The notes beneath the pieces were generated by a model that had not been told where the DNA came from, made no database searches, and was given only the letters and a program-made list of their open reading frames with translations. A stretch of 64,000 nt of DNA from Microbacterium oleivorans NBRC 103075 (GTDB lineage Bacteria > Actinomycetota > Actinomycetes > Actinomycetales > Microbacteriaceae), in contig NZ_BCRG01000007.1 of the NCBI RefSeq assembly GCF_001552475.1, positions 62,001 through 126,000 of the forward strand, given 5' to 3'. Positions within the stretch are counted from its first letter, which is position 1. Each line of letters starts with the position of its first letter. This document shows, one piece after another, positions 18,583 through 27,261 of this stretch. A program made the translations under genes and the position numbers.

Positions 18583-20040
18583 ATGGCATCTGACGCGACG
18601 ACGCGTACCGAGACCGACTCCCTGGGATCGATGGAGATCCCCACCGACGCCTATTGGGGCATCCATACGGCGAGAGCCCTGGAGAACTTCCCCATCTCGA
18701 TGCGACCGATCTCGGTCTATCGCGATCTGGTCGTCGCCCTCGCGATGGTCAAGCAGGCCTCTGCCCGCGCCAACAAGCAGATCGGTGTGCTCGACGCCGC
18801 TCGCGCCGACCTCATCGACCAGGCCGCTCAACGTGTCATCGACGGCGAGTTCCACGATCAGTTCGTCGTGGGGGTCATCCAGGGCGGCGCCGGCACGTCG
18901 ACGAACATGAACGCGAACGAGGTCATCACCAACATCGCGCTCGAGATGGCGGGCCGCGAGAAGGGCGATTACGCCTTCCTCTCGCCCATCGATCACACGA
19001 ACCGCAGCCAGTCGACGAACGATGTCTACCCGACGGCGATCAAGGTCGGGCTCGGTCTCGACCTCCAGTCGCTCCTCGAGGAGCTCGACCTCCTGCGCCG
19101 CGCCTTCCTGAACAAGGCCGACGAGTTCCACGACGTCCTCAAGGTCGGGCGCACGCAGTTGCAGGATGCCGTGCCGATGACCCTCGGCCAGGAATTCCAC
19201 GGTTTCGCCACGACGCTGGGGGAGGACTATCACCGCCTCCGTGAGAACGCGCACCTGCTGTACGAGATCAATATGGGCGCGACCGCCATCGGCACCGGCA
19301 TCACCACTCATCCGGACTACTCCGAGGCTGTCCTCCACCACCTGCGCGAGATCAGCGAGCTCGACCTGGACACCGCGGTAGACCTCGTCGAGTCCACGAG
19401 CGACACCGGCGCGTTCATGTCGTTCTCCTCCACGCTGAAGCGCAACGCGATCAAGCTGTCGAAGATCAGCAACGACCTGCGACTTCTCTCCAGCGGTCCG
19501 CAGGCTGGGTTCGGCGAGATCAACCTGCCGGCCCGTCAGGCGGGTTCGAGCATCATGCCCGGCAAGGTGAACCCGGTCATCCCCGAGGTCGTCAACCAGG
19601 TCGCCTTCGCCGTTGCCGGCGCGGACCTCACGGTGACCATGGCGGTCGAGGGCGGCCAGCTGCAGCTGAACGCCTTCGAGCCGGTCATCGCGCACTCGAT
19701 CTTCCAGTCGATCACGTGGATGCGGCGCGCGATGCGCACTCTCCGGGTGAACTGCGTCGACGGCATCACCGCCAACCGCGAGCGTCTCGGGACGATGGTC
19801 GGGTCGTCGGTCGGCGTCATCACCGCGTTGACCCCGTTCATCGGCTATACGGCGGCTGCCGCTCTCGCCAAGACCGCGCTGCTCACCAAGCGGAATGTCG
19901 GCGATCTGGTCGTCGAGGCGGGGCTGATGTCGCGCGACGAGGTCGACAAGCAGCTCTCGCCCGCACGCCTCTCGGGACTGCAGGCGGTGACCCGTGCGAT
20001 TCCTGTTATCACAAAACCGGGTGCTGCGGAGGGGGTGTGA
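18583..20040 (+). CDS. aspA: Aspartate ammonia-lyase (aspartase)
   Basis: Homotetrameric lyase converting L-aspartate to fumarate and ammonia; about 485 residues. It begins with the usual DSLGSMEIPTDAYWGIHTARALENFPIS, has GGAGTSTNMNANEVI and NRSQSTNDVYPTAIK in the middle, and the superfamily signature GSSIMPGKVNP at about residues 322-332. Aspartase-specific features set it apart from fumarase C, which shares the fold. The ATG at 18583 was preferred over one at 18568 because GAGGA precedes it. Its product fumarate links to the C4-dicarboxylate carrier at 34 kb. Confidence 0.92.
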   Translation: MASDATTRTETDSLGSMEIPTDAYWGIHTARALENFPISMRPISVYRDLVVALAMVKQASARANKQIGVLDAARADLIDQAAQRVIDGEFHDQFVVGVIQGGAGTSTNMNANEVITNIALEMAGREKGDYAFLSPIDHTNRSQSTNDVYPTAIKVGLGLDLQSLLEELDLLRRAFLNKADEFHDVLKVGRTQLQDAVPMTLGQEFHGFATTLGEDYHRLRENAHLLYEINMGATAIGTGITTHPDYSEAVLHHLREISELDLDTAVDLVESTSDTGAFMSFSSTLKRNAIKLSKISNDLRLLSSGPQAGFGEINLPARQAGSSIMPGKVNPVIPEVVNQVAFAVAGADLTVTMAVEGGQLQLNAFEPVIAHSIFQSITWMRRAMRTLRVNCVDGITANRERLGTMVGSSVGVITALTPFIGYTAAAALAKTALLTKRNVGDLVVEAGLMSRDEVDKQLSPARLSGLQAVTRAIPVITKPGAAEGV

Positions 20041-20118
20041 TTGCGGGTTGTCTGAGAGAATCATGAGCGCTAGCGTCGGGGTCGTATCCCGGCCGATCAG
20101 AGACCTAAAGGACTTCAC

Positions 20119-20550
20119 ATGACCGACCCCAACCAGCCGAATTCCCAGAACATCCCGCCCGCGCCGCCGGCGTACGAGGCGCCCGCGTACGGCAATGCTC
20201 CGCAGTACTCCGGTGCTCCGGCAGCCGGCCCCAAGCCGGGCCGCACGATGGGCATCGTCGCGCTGATTCTCGCGATCATTCCGTTCACGCAGCTCATCGG
20301 TCTGATCCTCGGCATCGTCGCGCTCGTCCAGAGCCGCAAGGCCGGCGCGAAGAACGGTCTGGCGCTCGCCGCCATCATCGTGAGCATCGTCCTCATGATC
20401 GTCGGCATCATCATCTTCTTCGCGCTCGTCTGGCCGCCCATCGCGGCGGGCATGACGTGCGCGTCCGACCCCACGGCGATCGTGAACGTCTACGGCGTCG
20501 ACGTGCCGTGCTCGCAGGTCATGGAGCAGTCGGGCCAGCTCGACTACTGA
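20119..20550 (+). CDS. DUF4190 membrane protein
   Basis: A 143-residue protein. The first 45 residues are a Pro/Ala/Tyr-rich cytoplasmic tail (NIPPAPPAYEAPAYGNAPQY); two DUF4190 helices follow (MGIVALILAIIPFTQLIGLILGIVALVQSRKAGAKNGLALAAIIVSIVLMIVGIIIFF). A short external segment holds two cysteines (MTCASDP and VPCSQV) that could form a disulfide. Function is unknown. An AAAGGA site precedes the ATG, and a strong hairpin follows. Confidence 0.82.
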   Translation: MTDPNQPNSQNIPPAPPAYEAPAYGNAPQYSGAPAAGPKPGRTMGIVALILAIIPFTQLIGLILGIVALVQSRKAGAKNGLALAAIIVSIVLMIVGIIIFFALVWPPIAAGMTCASDPTAIVNVYGVDVPCSQVMEQSGQLDY

Positions 20551-20556
20551 GTCATA

Positions 20557-20596
20557 GACGAAGCGGCGACCACCTTCGGGTGGTCGCCGCTTCGTC
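20557..20596. terminator. Bidirectional hairpin terminator between convergent genes
   Basis: A perfect 18-bp stem (20557-20574 with 20579-20596) with a TTCG tetraloop lies between the ends of the DUF4190 gene and the convergent FAH-family gene. Confidence 0.85.
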
Positions 20597-20610
20597 GTTG
20601 GATGCCGGAC

Positions 20611-21474
20611 TCAGTCGGTGATCCGGCAGAAGGTGGTCAGTTCGCCGATCCCATCGACGCCGACCGTCACGGTCGAGCGATCGCGGAGGAAGATCTGCGG
20701 ATCGCGTGAGTACCCCGCGCCGCCGGGGGAGCCGGTCGAGATGAGTGTGCCGGGAAGCAGCGTCGCCGACTGGGACAGGAACGAGACGAGCTTCGCCACA
20801 GGATGGATCATCTGATCGGTCGACGCGTCCTGCACCATCTTCCCGTCGACGATGGCCCAGATGTGGAGGTCCTGGGGGTCGGGGATCTCGTCCGCCGTGA
20901 CGACGAACGGCCCCGTGGGGGTGAACCCGTCGAACGATTTGCAGCGGGACCACTGCGCCTCGGAGAACTGGATGTCGCGGGCCGTGATGTCGTTCACCAC
21001 GGTGTAGCCCCAGACGTGGTCGAGTGCGTCCTCGAGTGCCACGTCGCGGGCTGCGGGCCCGATGATGACACCCAGCTCCGCTTCATAGTCGACGGACTGG
21101 CTGAGCGATCGGGGCCAGGACGTCGTCTGTCGATGACCCGAAAGCGAGCCCGGCCACAGGATGAAGACGGTGGGGGCGGCATCGGCCTTGAGGCCGAGTT
21201 CGCTCGAGTGAGCCGAGTAGTTCAGGCCGATCGCGATGGTGATCGGTGTGTCGAGGATCGCGGACGCGAACACGGGCGTGCCCACCGGCATCCACTCGGC
21301 TGTCGCGGCGCCCTCGCGCACGCGGTCGAGGAGGGCGTCGCCTCCCTCGATGAGCGGCTGCAGACGCGAAGGCGCCCCGTCGAACAGGCGCGACACGAAT
21401 GCGGCGCGGTCCCCTTCGACCAGGACCAGCTGCGGCTCGTCGACTCCGTCAGGGACAACGTGGGCGAAGCGCAT
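20611..21474 (-). CDS. Fumarylacetoacetate hydrolase (FAH) family protein
   Basis: A 287-residue metal-dependent hydrolase or decarboxylase of the FAH fold. The metal-binding and active-site blocks SVDYEAELGVIIG, VWGYTVVNDITARDIQ and KSFDGFTPTGPFVVTADEI are in the usual order, ending LISTGSPGGAGYSRDP. Family members hydrolyse acylpyruvates or process catabolic keto acids; the substrate here is not evident. The ATG lies six bases after TAGCCT (21486-21481 on the minus strand), and prsW starts the same way on the other strand, so this is a divergent leaderless pair. Confidence 0.88.
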   Translation of the reverse strand: MRFAHVVPDGVDEPQLVLVEGDRAAFVSRLFDGAPSRLQPLIEGGDALLDRVREGAATAEWMPVGTPVFASAILDTPITIAIGLNYSAHSSELGLKADAAPTVFILWPGSLSGHRQTTSWPRSLSQSVDYEAELGVIIGPAARDVALEDALDHVWGYTVVNDITARDIQFSEAQWSRCKSFDGFTPTGPFVVTADEIPDPQDLHIWAIVDGKMVQDASTDQMIHPVAKLVSFLSQSATLLPGTLISTGSPGGAGYSRDPQIFLRDRSTVTVGVDGIGELTTFCRITD

Positions 21475-21536
21475 TGCTCCAGGCTATCGTCCTCCGCTTT
21501 CGCGGGCGCGATCCGCGCCGCCCCTAGGCTGAGCCC

Positions 21537-22694
21537 ATGTCGTTCCCGTCGCCTCTCGCACAGCCGGGGCGCATGACGCCGACGGCTCCGCCTCCGGCCC
21601 CGTCGCGGCGCGACCTTGCTCTGCCGACCCCGACGGGCGGCCGGGTGGCCCTCTGGGTCATCGCCGCCGTCCTCGTCATCGCAGCACTCGGATTGGCGCT
21701 GTACTTCCTGGCGTTTCTGGGTCCCGTCGCGTCAATCGTCTCGGCCGTGCTGGCGCTCATCCCGTTGACGTTCGTTCTCCTTGCGATCCGGATCGTCGAC
21801 CGATGGGAACCCGAGCCCCGCGGCCTGATCGCCTTCGCGCTCGTGTGGGGAGCGGTGGCATCCGTCGTCCTCGCGCTCGGCGTCGACCTGGTGATCACGG
21901 TCATGGCGCCCGGTCTCCCGGAGGTCCTCGGCACGGTGCTCCAGGCTCCGATCGTCGAGGAGATCGCGAAGGGCGCGGGAGTCCTGCTCATCTTCGTCGC
22001 CGCGCGACGCGCGTTCGACGGCCCCGTCGATGGGGTCGTCTACGGGGCGCTGGTCGGTGCCGGCTTCGCCTTCACGGAGAACATCCTCTATTTCGCCGAC
22101 AGCCTGATCACAGGGGGCGTCGAGAACGCCGCCGTCACGTTCTTCCTGCGCGGGGTCCTTTCCCCGTTCGCCCACGTCATGTTCACGGCCGTCACGGGGT
22201 ATGCGCTCGGACGTGCCGCGCGCACCGGGGCCCGGGGTGCCGCCGCACTCGGTCCCTGGGTGCTCGGACTCGTGGGGGCGATCGGGCTGCACGCACTGTG
22301 GAACGGGTCGACTGTGTTCGCCGACTTCTTCCTCCTTTACGCGACCCTCCAGATTCCTCTGTTCGTCCTTTTCATCGTCGGAGTCGTCCTTCTCCGAAGA
22401 GAAGAGGCCCGTCTCACTCGTGCGCGTTTGTCCGACTACGCCATAGCGGGATGGTTCTCCCCGGCGGAGGTGGAGATGCTCGCGACCGGCGCCGGACGCT
22501 CCCGCGCACTCACCTGGGCGCGCTCGCTGCCAGGAGATCGGGTGTCGGCGATGCGCCGCTTCATCGTCGAGGCGACGGCGCTGGCTGCTGCGCGGCAGCG
22601 GGTGATCACCGGACGCGATCCGCATGCCGCTCGTGATGAGCGGGTGTTCCTCGAGCGGGCCACCCGGGCACGTCACGACGTCCTGCTGGACTGA
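21537..22694 (+). CDS. PrsW-family intramembrane metalloprotease
   Basis: A 385-residue membrane protease of about eight helices. The conserved family motifs are visible: QAPIVEEIAKGAGV, GAGFAFTENILYF, LSPFAHVMFTAVTGYALG and GLHALWNG. PrsW in Bacillus starts regulated proteolysis of an anti-sigma factor; no anti-sigma gene is adjacent here. The C-terminal 110 residues form a charged cytoplasmic tail. The ATG lies six bases after TAGGCT (21525-21530), a leaderless layout. Confidence 0.9.
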   Translation: MSFPSPLAQPGRMTPTAPPPAPSRRDLALPTPTGGRVALWVIAAVLVIAALGLALYFLAFLGPVASIVSAVLALIPLTFVLLAIRIVDRWEPEPRGLIAFALVWGAVASVVLALGVDLVITVMAPGLPEVLGTVLQAPIVEEIAKGAGVLLIFVAARRAFDGPVDGVVYGALVGAGFAFTENILYFADSLITGGVENAAVTFFLRGVLSPFAHVMFTAVTGYALGRAARTGARGAAALGPWVLGLVGAIGLHALWNGSTVFADFFLLYATLQIPLFVLFIVGVVLLRREEARLTRARLSDYAIAGWFSPAEVEMLATGAGRSRALTWARSLPGDRVSAMRRFIVEATALAAARQRVITGRDPHAARDERVFLERATRARHDVLLD

Positions 22695-22716
22695 AACCCT
22701 GTCGGACAGCGCCCAT

Positions 22717-22776
22717 CCGGAAAAGACTCAGCGCCCGGAGCCGCGGCGATGCCTGCAAGTCTTCCGGGCGCTGAGT
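22717..22776 (+). repeat. Inverted repeats with two competing pairings between prsW and yceI
   Basis: ACTCAGCGCCCGGA (22726-22739) pairs perfectly with 22763-22776 around a 23-base loop. The same right arm also carries AGTCTTCCGG (22758-22767), which pairs with CCGGAAaAGACT (22717-22728, one bulge). The two hairpins cannot form together. It is most simply the prsW terminator, with possible attenuator-like behaviour as an alternative. The rest of this 233-base gap shows nothing gene-like. Confidence 0.5.
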
Positions 22777-22927
22777 TGGCCTACCAAGATGATCCCGCTG
22801 CCCCGACGCTCTGTCAAGAGGCCTCATGCGTCAGCGTAGGTGCATTCACGGGAATAGGATCGGATGCGGCGGCGTTACGCCCCCTTGACCGCCGGTGCAC
22901 GCCGGAACCTCTCCACGAAGGACGATC

Positions 22928-23491
22928 ATGACCGACTCCACCAGCACCCTCGACATCCCCGGCTACAAGGCGGGGACCTGGACGCTCGACGCATCTCACA
23001 GCGAGGTGGGCTTCAGCGTCCGCCACATGATGATCTCGAAGGTCCGCGGTCACTTCAACGTCAAGGAGGCGACCCTGATCGCCCCCGAGAACCCGCTCGA
23101 TGCCAAGCTCGAGGCCAAGGTCGACGCAGCGTCGCTCGACACGAAGGATGAGGGCCGTGACGGCCACCTTCGCAGCGCTGACTTCTTCGACGTCGAGACC
23201 TACCCCGAGATCACGTTCGCCTCGACCGGCGTCCGCATCGAGAAGGGCGACTTCCTCGTCGACGGCAACCTGACCATCAAGGACGTCACGAAGCCCGTCA
23301 CGTTCGAGGTCGACTTCGGGGGCTTCGGCACCGACCCGTGGGGCAACTACAAGGCCGGCGCGACGGCGAAGACCGTCATCAACCGCGAAGACTTCGGCCT
23401 CACCTGGAACGCGGCCCTCGAGACCGGCGGCGTGCTCGTCGGCAAGGACGTCACCATCGAGCTCGACCTGCAGGGCTCCGTCCAGGCCTGA
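22928..23491 (+). CDS. YceI-family lipid-binding protein
   Basis: A 187-residue lipocalin-like beta-barrel. GTWTLDASHSEVGFSVRHMMISKVRGHF is the family opening and GHLRSADFFDVETYPEITFAS the central motif; NREDFGLTWNAALETGGVLVGKDVTIELDLQ closes the barrel. Relatives bind polyisoprenoid lipids. Unlike periplasmic YceI of Gram-negatives, no signal peptide is present, so it is probably cytoplasmic. The ATG at 22928 has AAGGA seven bases upstream. Confidence 0.92.
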   Translation: MTDSTSTLDIPGYKAGTWTLDASHSEVGFSVRHMMISKVRGHFNVKEATLIAPENPLDAKLEAKVDAASLDTKDEGRDGHLRSADFFDVETYPEITFASTGVRIEKGDFLVDGNLTIKDVTKPVTFEVDFGGFGTDPWGNYKAGATAKTVINREDFGLTWNAALETGGVLVGKDVTIELDLQGSVQA

Positions 23492-23532
23492 CCCGCTTTG
23501 ACCGCTCGACGCACCTGGGCTTGGATGGACTC

Positions 23533-23901
23533 ATGACTGCAGACCGCACCAAGCCCGAGATCGACGCTCCCCAGGGTGCCGCCCCCTCCGACCTTGTCGT
23601 CCGCGACCTGATCGAGGGCGACGGCGCCGAAGCGAAGCCCGGCGACACCGTCACCGTTCACTATGTCGGTGTCGAGTACGTGTCCGGCGAGGAGTTCGAT
23701 TCGTCCTGGAACCGTGGCGAGAGCATCCAGTTCCCGCTCCGCGGCCTCATCCAGGGGTGGCAGGACGGCATCCCCGGGATGAAGGTCGGTGGGCGTCGCG
23801 AGCTGGTCATCCCGCCGCACCTCGCCTACGGCCCGGCCGGAGGCCACTTCCTCGGCGGCAAGACGCTGATCTTCATCATCGATCTGCTCGCCGTCGCCTG
23901 A
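23533..23901 (+). CDS. FKBP-type peptidyl-prolyl cis-trans isomerase
   Basis: A 122-residue single-domain FKBP with the full fold: VVRDLIEGDGAEAKPGDTVTVHYVGV, FDSSWNRGESIQFPL, VIQGWQDGIPGMKVGGRRELVIPPHLAYG and a terminal LIFIIDLLAV strand. It lacks a signal peptide or lipobox, so it is a cytoplasmic prolyl isomerase helping protein folding. It starts about 40 bases after yceI and is followed by a strong terminator. Confidence 0.93.
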   Translation: MTADRTKPEIDAPQGAAPSDLVVRDLIEGDGAEAKPGDTVTVHYVGVEYVSGEEFDSSWNRGESIQFPLRGLIQGWQDGIPGMKVGGRRELVIPPHLAYGPAGGHFLGGKTLIFIIDLLAVA

Positions 23902-23916
23902 GCGTCGTCGACTCGG

Positions 23917-23944
23917 GGGCCCGACCGCTTCGGCGGTCGGGCCC
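23917..23944 (+). terminator. Terminator after the FKBP gene
   Basis: GGGCCCGACCGC (23917-23928) pairs perfectly with 23933-23944 around a TTCG tetraloop, 16 bases beyond the stop codon. Confidence 0.85.
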
Positions 23945-23971
23945 TCGGTCGTCGACAGGGGCGCCGTCCTG

Positions 23972-24066
23972 TAGACTCCTGTGGTTGCCGTTCGATCGGC
24001 CGCGGATAAAGAGAGCCCACGCATCAGGTGTTGGGCGCCGCGCAACGAAGAGGAAGGGGATCACCT
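23972..24066 (+). promoter_or_regulatory. rpsO promoter and leader
   Basis: TAGACT (23972-23977) is a typical -10 box here and gives a leader of about 85 bases before the rpsO ATG. The leader contains short inverted repeats such as GCCCA...TGGGC (around 24017-24037). S15 commonly represses its own mRNA through such leaders; whether this one does cannot be told from sequence alone. GGGGA before the ATG is the ribosome-binding site. Confidence 0.4.
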
Positions 24067-24336
24067 ATGGCACTGGAAGCAGACGTCAAGAAGGCGATCA
24101 TCGAAGAGTACGCGACGCACCCCGGTGACACCGGATCCCCCGAGGTGCAGGTCGCGATGCTGACGCAGCGCATCAAGGACCTCACCGAGCACCTCAAGGA
24201 GCACAAGCACGACCACCACTCGCGTCGTGGGCTGTTCCTGCTCGTCGGTCAGCGCCGCCGTCTCCTGGGCTACCTCCAGGACGTCGACATCAACCGGTAC
24301 CGCTCGCTCATCGAGCGCCTCGGCCTCCGTCGATAA
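24067..24336 (+). CDS. rpsO: 30S ribosomal protein S15
   Basis: An 89-residue S15 of standard length. The family signature runs through [51 protein letters not shown]. It binds the central domain of 16S rRNA early in 30S assembly. In many bacteria rpsO directly precedes pnp; here pnp is 11.6 kb downstream with other genes between, so the usual rpsO-pnp operon is broken up. Confidence 0.97.
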   Translation: MALEADVKKAIIEEYATHPGDTGSPEVQVAMLTQRIKDLTEHLKEHKHDHHSRRGLFLLVGQRRRLLGYLQDVDINRYRSLIERLGLRR

Positions 24337-24377
24337 GGCATTGCTGCCAGCGTTCAATCGCGCAGAACATTCTTGAG

Positions 24378-24406
24378 AAGGCCGCCCCACGGTGTGGGGC
24401 GGCCTT
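24378..24406. terminator. Terminator between rpsO and the convergent oxygenase gene
   Basis: AAGGCCGCCCCAC (24378-24390) pairs perfectly with GTGGGGCGGCCTT (24394-24406) around a three-base loop. The T-rich 3' side and its position between convergent genes fit a bidirectional terminator. Confidence 0.85.
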
Positions 24407-24430
24407 CGTCGTTCCCGCTTGTCTTCCGAT

Positions 24431-25441
24431 TCAGGCGCGGGCGGAGACGAGTTCGGGATGCCAGATGGCGGCCACATCGGGGTGCGCACGCAGTCGCGAC
24501 TTCAGTGCGTTCTCGCCGTGCAGGCCGTGGATGGGGTTCCGCGGGTCCTGCGAGATCCCGCGCGCCTGGGCCGCCAGCTCAGCAGGCAGGGTGATGGCGG
24601 GGAGCTCGGCGTCGAGTGACGGGTTGAAGAAGAACGGCACCGAGATGCGGTCCTCCGGCGCGCGCGGTGACACCACGCGGTGGTTCGTCGCGGTCAGGTA
24701 GCCGCCGGTCGCGTGCTCGAGAAGCTCGCCGATGTTGACGACGAAAGACCCGGGAACGGCCGGCGCATCGATCCAGTCGCCGTCCTTCTCCACCTGCAGG
24801 CCGCCCTTGCCCGGTTCCACCCACAGAAGGGTCAGCACGCCGGCATCCTTGTGCGCACCGACACCCTGCTGCGGCTCAGGAGCGCTGGAGCCCGGGTACC
24901 GGACGATCTTCAGGAGAGTCTGCGCCTCACCGAAGTGGTCGTCGAAGTACGTTGCCGGCGCCCCCAGCGCCTCGGCCCACGCGCGGAGGAGCTTCCGACC
25001 GACCGCCGAGAGGATGGTCGTCCACTCGTCGGCGATCGCGCGGAGCTCGGGTTGCGCGCTGGGCCACAGGTTCGGACCGACGAGCGCGGCGTAAGCGGGA
25101 GCATCGGGGTCGTCGATCGCCGGCCGCTCGGGGCCGATGTCGATCTGCTCGCGCCAATCGACGAGTCCTTGCGTGCGTTCGCCGCCGATGCGGGTGTAGC
25201 CGCGGAAGTGGGGACTCTTGATGTTCTCGATCTCGAGTTTCGCCTCGTCGGGCAGAGCGAAGAACGTACGCGCGGCACGGTGCAGGCGGCCCTCGAGCTC
25301 GGGGGAGACCCCGGTGCCCACGAGGTAGAAGAAGCCCACTTCGTGCGTCGCGCGACGCAGATCGGCGCGGAACGCCTCGGCGGCTTCAGGGCCCTGGTCG
25401 AGAAGGGACAGGTCGAGTACGGGGAGGCTCTGCGCGGACAT
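24431..25441 (-). CDS. Isopenicillin-N-synthase family 2-oxoglutarate/Fe(II)-type oxygenase
   Basis: A 336-residue non-haem iron oxygenase. The N-terminal DIOX_N block is VGFFYLVGTGV...RTFFALPDEAKLEI...GYTRIGGERTQG. The iron ligands are visible as His and Asp in VGAHKDAGVLTLL and His in ATNHRVVSPR, and the co-substrate Arg-x-Ser is in EDRISVPFFFNP. The native substrate is unknown; nothing suggests antibiotic synthesis nearby. The ATG at 25441 (MSAQSLPVLDLSLL) is preferred over an upstream in-frame start because homologues begin there. Confidence 0.9.
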   Translation of the reverse strand: MSAQSLPVLDLSLLDQGPEAAEAFRADLRRATHEVGFFYLVGTGVSPELEGRLHRAARTFFALPDEAKLEIENIKSPHFRGYTRIGGERTQGLVDWREQIDIGPERPAIDDPDAPAYAALVGPNLWPSAQPELRAIADEWTTILSAVGRKLLRAWAEALGAPATYFDDHFGEAQTLLKIVRYPGSSAPEPQQGVGAHKDAGVLTLLWVEPGKGGLQVEKDGDWIDAPAVPGSFVVNIGELLEHATGGYLTATNHRVVSPRAPEDRISVPFFFNPSLDAELPAITLPAELAAQARGISQDPRNPIHGLHGENALKSRLRAHPDVAAIWHPELVSARA

Positions 25442-25500
25442 GGTCCGAGGATAAGCAGATCGTCTTCGGGGTCCGGACAATGTTGCAGCCGGTTACCGCG

Positions 25501-26010
25501 TCAGTGGAACGGGGCGGCGACGCGGTTGCGGTGGTAGTCGAAGATGATGCTCGTGCGGGTGTTGGCGACGCTGCGCTGAGCCGAGAGGTGCTCGACGACG
25601 AAGGCTCGCACGTCGCTCGAATCGGCCACCGCGATGTGGATGAGGAAGTCGTCGGATCCGCCGAGGAAGAACATCTGGATGACCTGGGGGAGCCCCCGCA
25701 CCTCGTGGGCGAATTCCGTGATGCTCTCGTGGCGGGATCCCGGTCGTAGGGTGACGTGCACGATCGCCTGAAGGCCAGCGCCGGCGATACGTTGGTCGAC
25801 GCTCGCGTGGAATCCGGTGATCACTCCGCGGTCCACGAGTGCGCGCGTCCGGGCGTGCGCAGTGGATGCCGCGACCCCCACCCGGGCGGCGATCTCGGCA
25901 TTCGTGAGCCGGGCGTCCGCAGCGAGAGCCTCGACGATTGCGCGGTCGACCTCGTCGAGGTGAGCCACCGGTCGACTATTCTTCGTCGATTCACCTTCTG
26001 CAGCGGTCAT
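25501..26010 (-). CDS. Lrp/AsnC-family regulator, probable activator of alanine dehydrogenase
   Basis: A 169-residue regulator with an N-terminal helix-turn-helix (LDEVDRAIVEALAADARLTNAEIAARVGVAASTAHARTRALVDRGVI) and a C-terminal RAM ligand-binding domain (LQAIVHVTLRPGSRHESITEFAHEVRGLPQV, then GGSDDFLIHIAVADSSDVRAFV). It is divergent from ald, 120 bases away, the same arrangement as aldR-ald in mycobacteria, where the Lrp protein controls ald in response to alanine. The regulatory link here is inferred from that layout. Confidence 0.92.
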   Translation of the reverse strand: MTAAEGESTKNSRPVAHLDEVDRAIVEALAADARLTNAEIAARVGVAASTAHARTRALVDRGVITGFHASVDQRIAGAGLQAIVHVTLRPGSRHESITEFAHEVRGLPQVIQMFFLGGSDDFLIHIAVADSSDVRAFVVEHLSAQRSVANTRTSIIFDYHRNRVAAPFH

Positions 26011-26045
26011 TCGTCCTCATTTCGGTCTTCCTGGCCCATTTTGAA

Positions 26046-26058
26046 CGAAGGATCTTCG
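26046..26058. promoter_or_regulatory. Short palindrome in the lrp-ald intergenic region
   Basis: CGAAG-GAT-CTTCG is a perfect 5-bp inverted repeat with a 3-bp centre in the middle of the 120-base divergent region, a reasonable binding-site candidate for the adjacent Lrp-type regulator. It is short enough to be chance. Confidence 0.3.
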
Positions 26059-26130
26059 GCTGTCACCTGCTCGTAACGAATCGTCTGCAGGATGAATCCC
26101 ACATCACTCGCAGACGAGGAGCGTGACGCC

Positions 26131-27228
26131 ATGCGTATCGGGATTCCCACGGAGATCAAGAACAACGAGAACCGCGTGGCGATCACGCCCGCAGGCGTCG
26201 ACACCCTGGTGTCGCGCGGGCATGAGGTGTTCGTGCAATCCGGTGCCGGGGCGGGGTCGCGCATCTCGGACGATGCGTTCGCTGCCGCCGGTGCGGTGCT
26301 CACCCCTGACGCGGAGTCGACGTGGGGGCAGGCGGAGCTCCTCGTGAAGGTCAAGGAACCGATCGCGGCCGAGTATCCCCACCTTCGCGATGACCTGACG
26401 TTGTTCACCTACCTGCACCTCGCCGCCGATCGGCCGCTGACGGATGCGCTCCTCGCCGCGGGGACGACCGCGGTCGCGTATGAGACCGTGCAGACGGCCG
26501 ACCGCGCGCTGCCGCTCCTGTCGCCGATGAGCGAGGTCGCGGGCCGCATCTCCATCACGGTCGGCGCTCACACGCTCATGAGCGCGGCGGGTGGCCGCGG
26601 CACGCTCCTCGGCGGCGTGGCGGGCACCCCGAAGGCGAAGGTGGTTGTCATCGGCGGCGGCGTCGCGGGGGAGCACGCGGCAGCCAACGCTCTCGGCATG
26701 GGGGCCGACGTCAGCGTGCTCGATGTGTCGCTGTCGCGGCTGCGGGAGCTCGAGAAGCGCTACCCGGGGCTCCACACCCGCGCCTCCACCCGTTATGAGA
26801 TCGCGGAACAGGTGGCATCCGCCGACCTCGTCATCGGGTCCGTGCTCATTCCGGGCGCGGCAGCGCCGAAGCTCGTGACCCTCGACATGGTCGCGGGCAT
26901 GAAGGCGGGAGCCGTGCTCGTCGACATCGCGATCGATCAGGGCGGTTGCTTCGAGGGCTCGCGTCCCACGACGCACGACGCCCCGACGTTCTCCGTGCAT
27001 GAGGCGGTGTACTACTGCGTCGCCAACATGCCCGGTGCCGTGCCCGAGACGTCGACGCGCGCGCTCACCAACGCCACGCTGCCGTATGTCGCAGCGCTCG
27101 CCGACCGGGGGTGGGATGCCGCCGCGGCAGCGGATCCCGCGCTCGCCAAGGGCCTAAACATCCGCGCCGGTCGCGTGACCAACGACGGCGTCGCCGCGGC
27201 CTTCGGGCTGCCCTTCGATCCCGCGTGA
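26131..27228 (+). CDS. ald: Alanine dehydrogenase
   Basis: A 365-residue NAD-dependent enzyme interconverting L-alanine with pyruvate and ammonia. MRIGIPTEIKNNENRVAITPAGVDTLVSRGHEVFVQSGAG is the family opening, ELLVKVKEP holds the active-site Lys, FTYLHLAAD the catalytic His, and VVVIGGGVAGEHAAANALGMGADVSVLDV the NAD-binding loop. The ATG at 26131 follows GAGGAG and gives the standard N-terminus; an upstream ATG at 26092 lacks this support. The divergent Lrp gene probably regulates it. Confidence 0.95.
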   Translation: MRIGIPTEIKNNENRVAITPAGVDTLVSRGHEVFVQSGAGAGSRISDDAFAAAGAVLTPDAESTWGQAELLVKVKEPIAAEYPHLRDDLTLFTYLHLAADRPLTDALLAAGTTAVAYETVQTADRALPLLSPMSEVAGRISITVGAHTLMSAAGGRGTLLGGVAGTPKAKVVVIGGGVAGEHAAANALGMGADVSVLDVSLSRLRELEKRYPGLHTRASTRYEIAEQVASADLVIGSVLIPGAAAPKLVTLDMVAGMKAGAVLVDIAIDQGGCFEGSRPTTHDAPTFSVHEAVYYCVANMPGAVPETSTRALTNATLPYVAALADRGWDAAAAADPALAKGLNIRAGRVTNDGVAAAFGLPFDPA

Positions 27229-27261
27229 CCCCAGCGCGGGAATAACGTGGACACGGACGCG

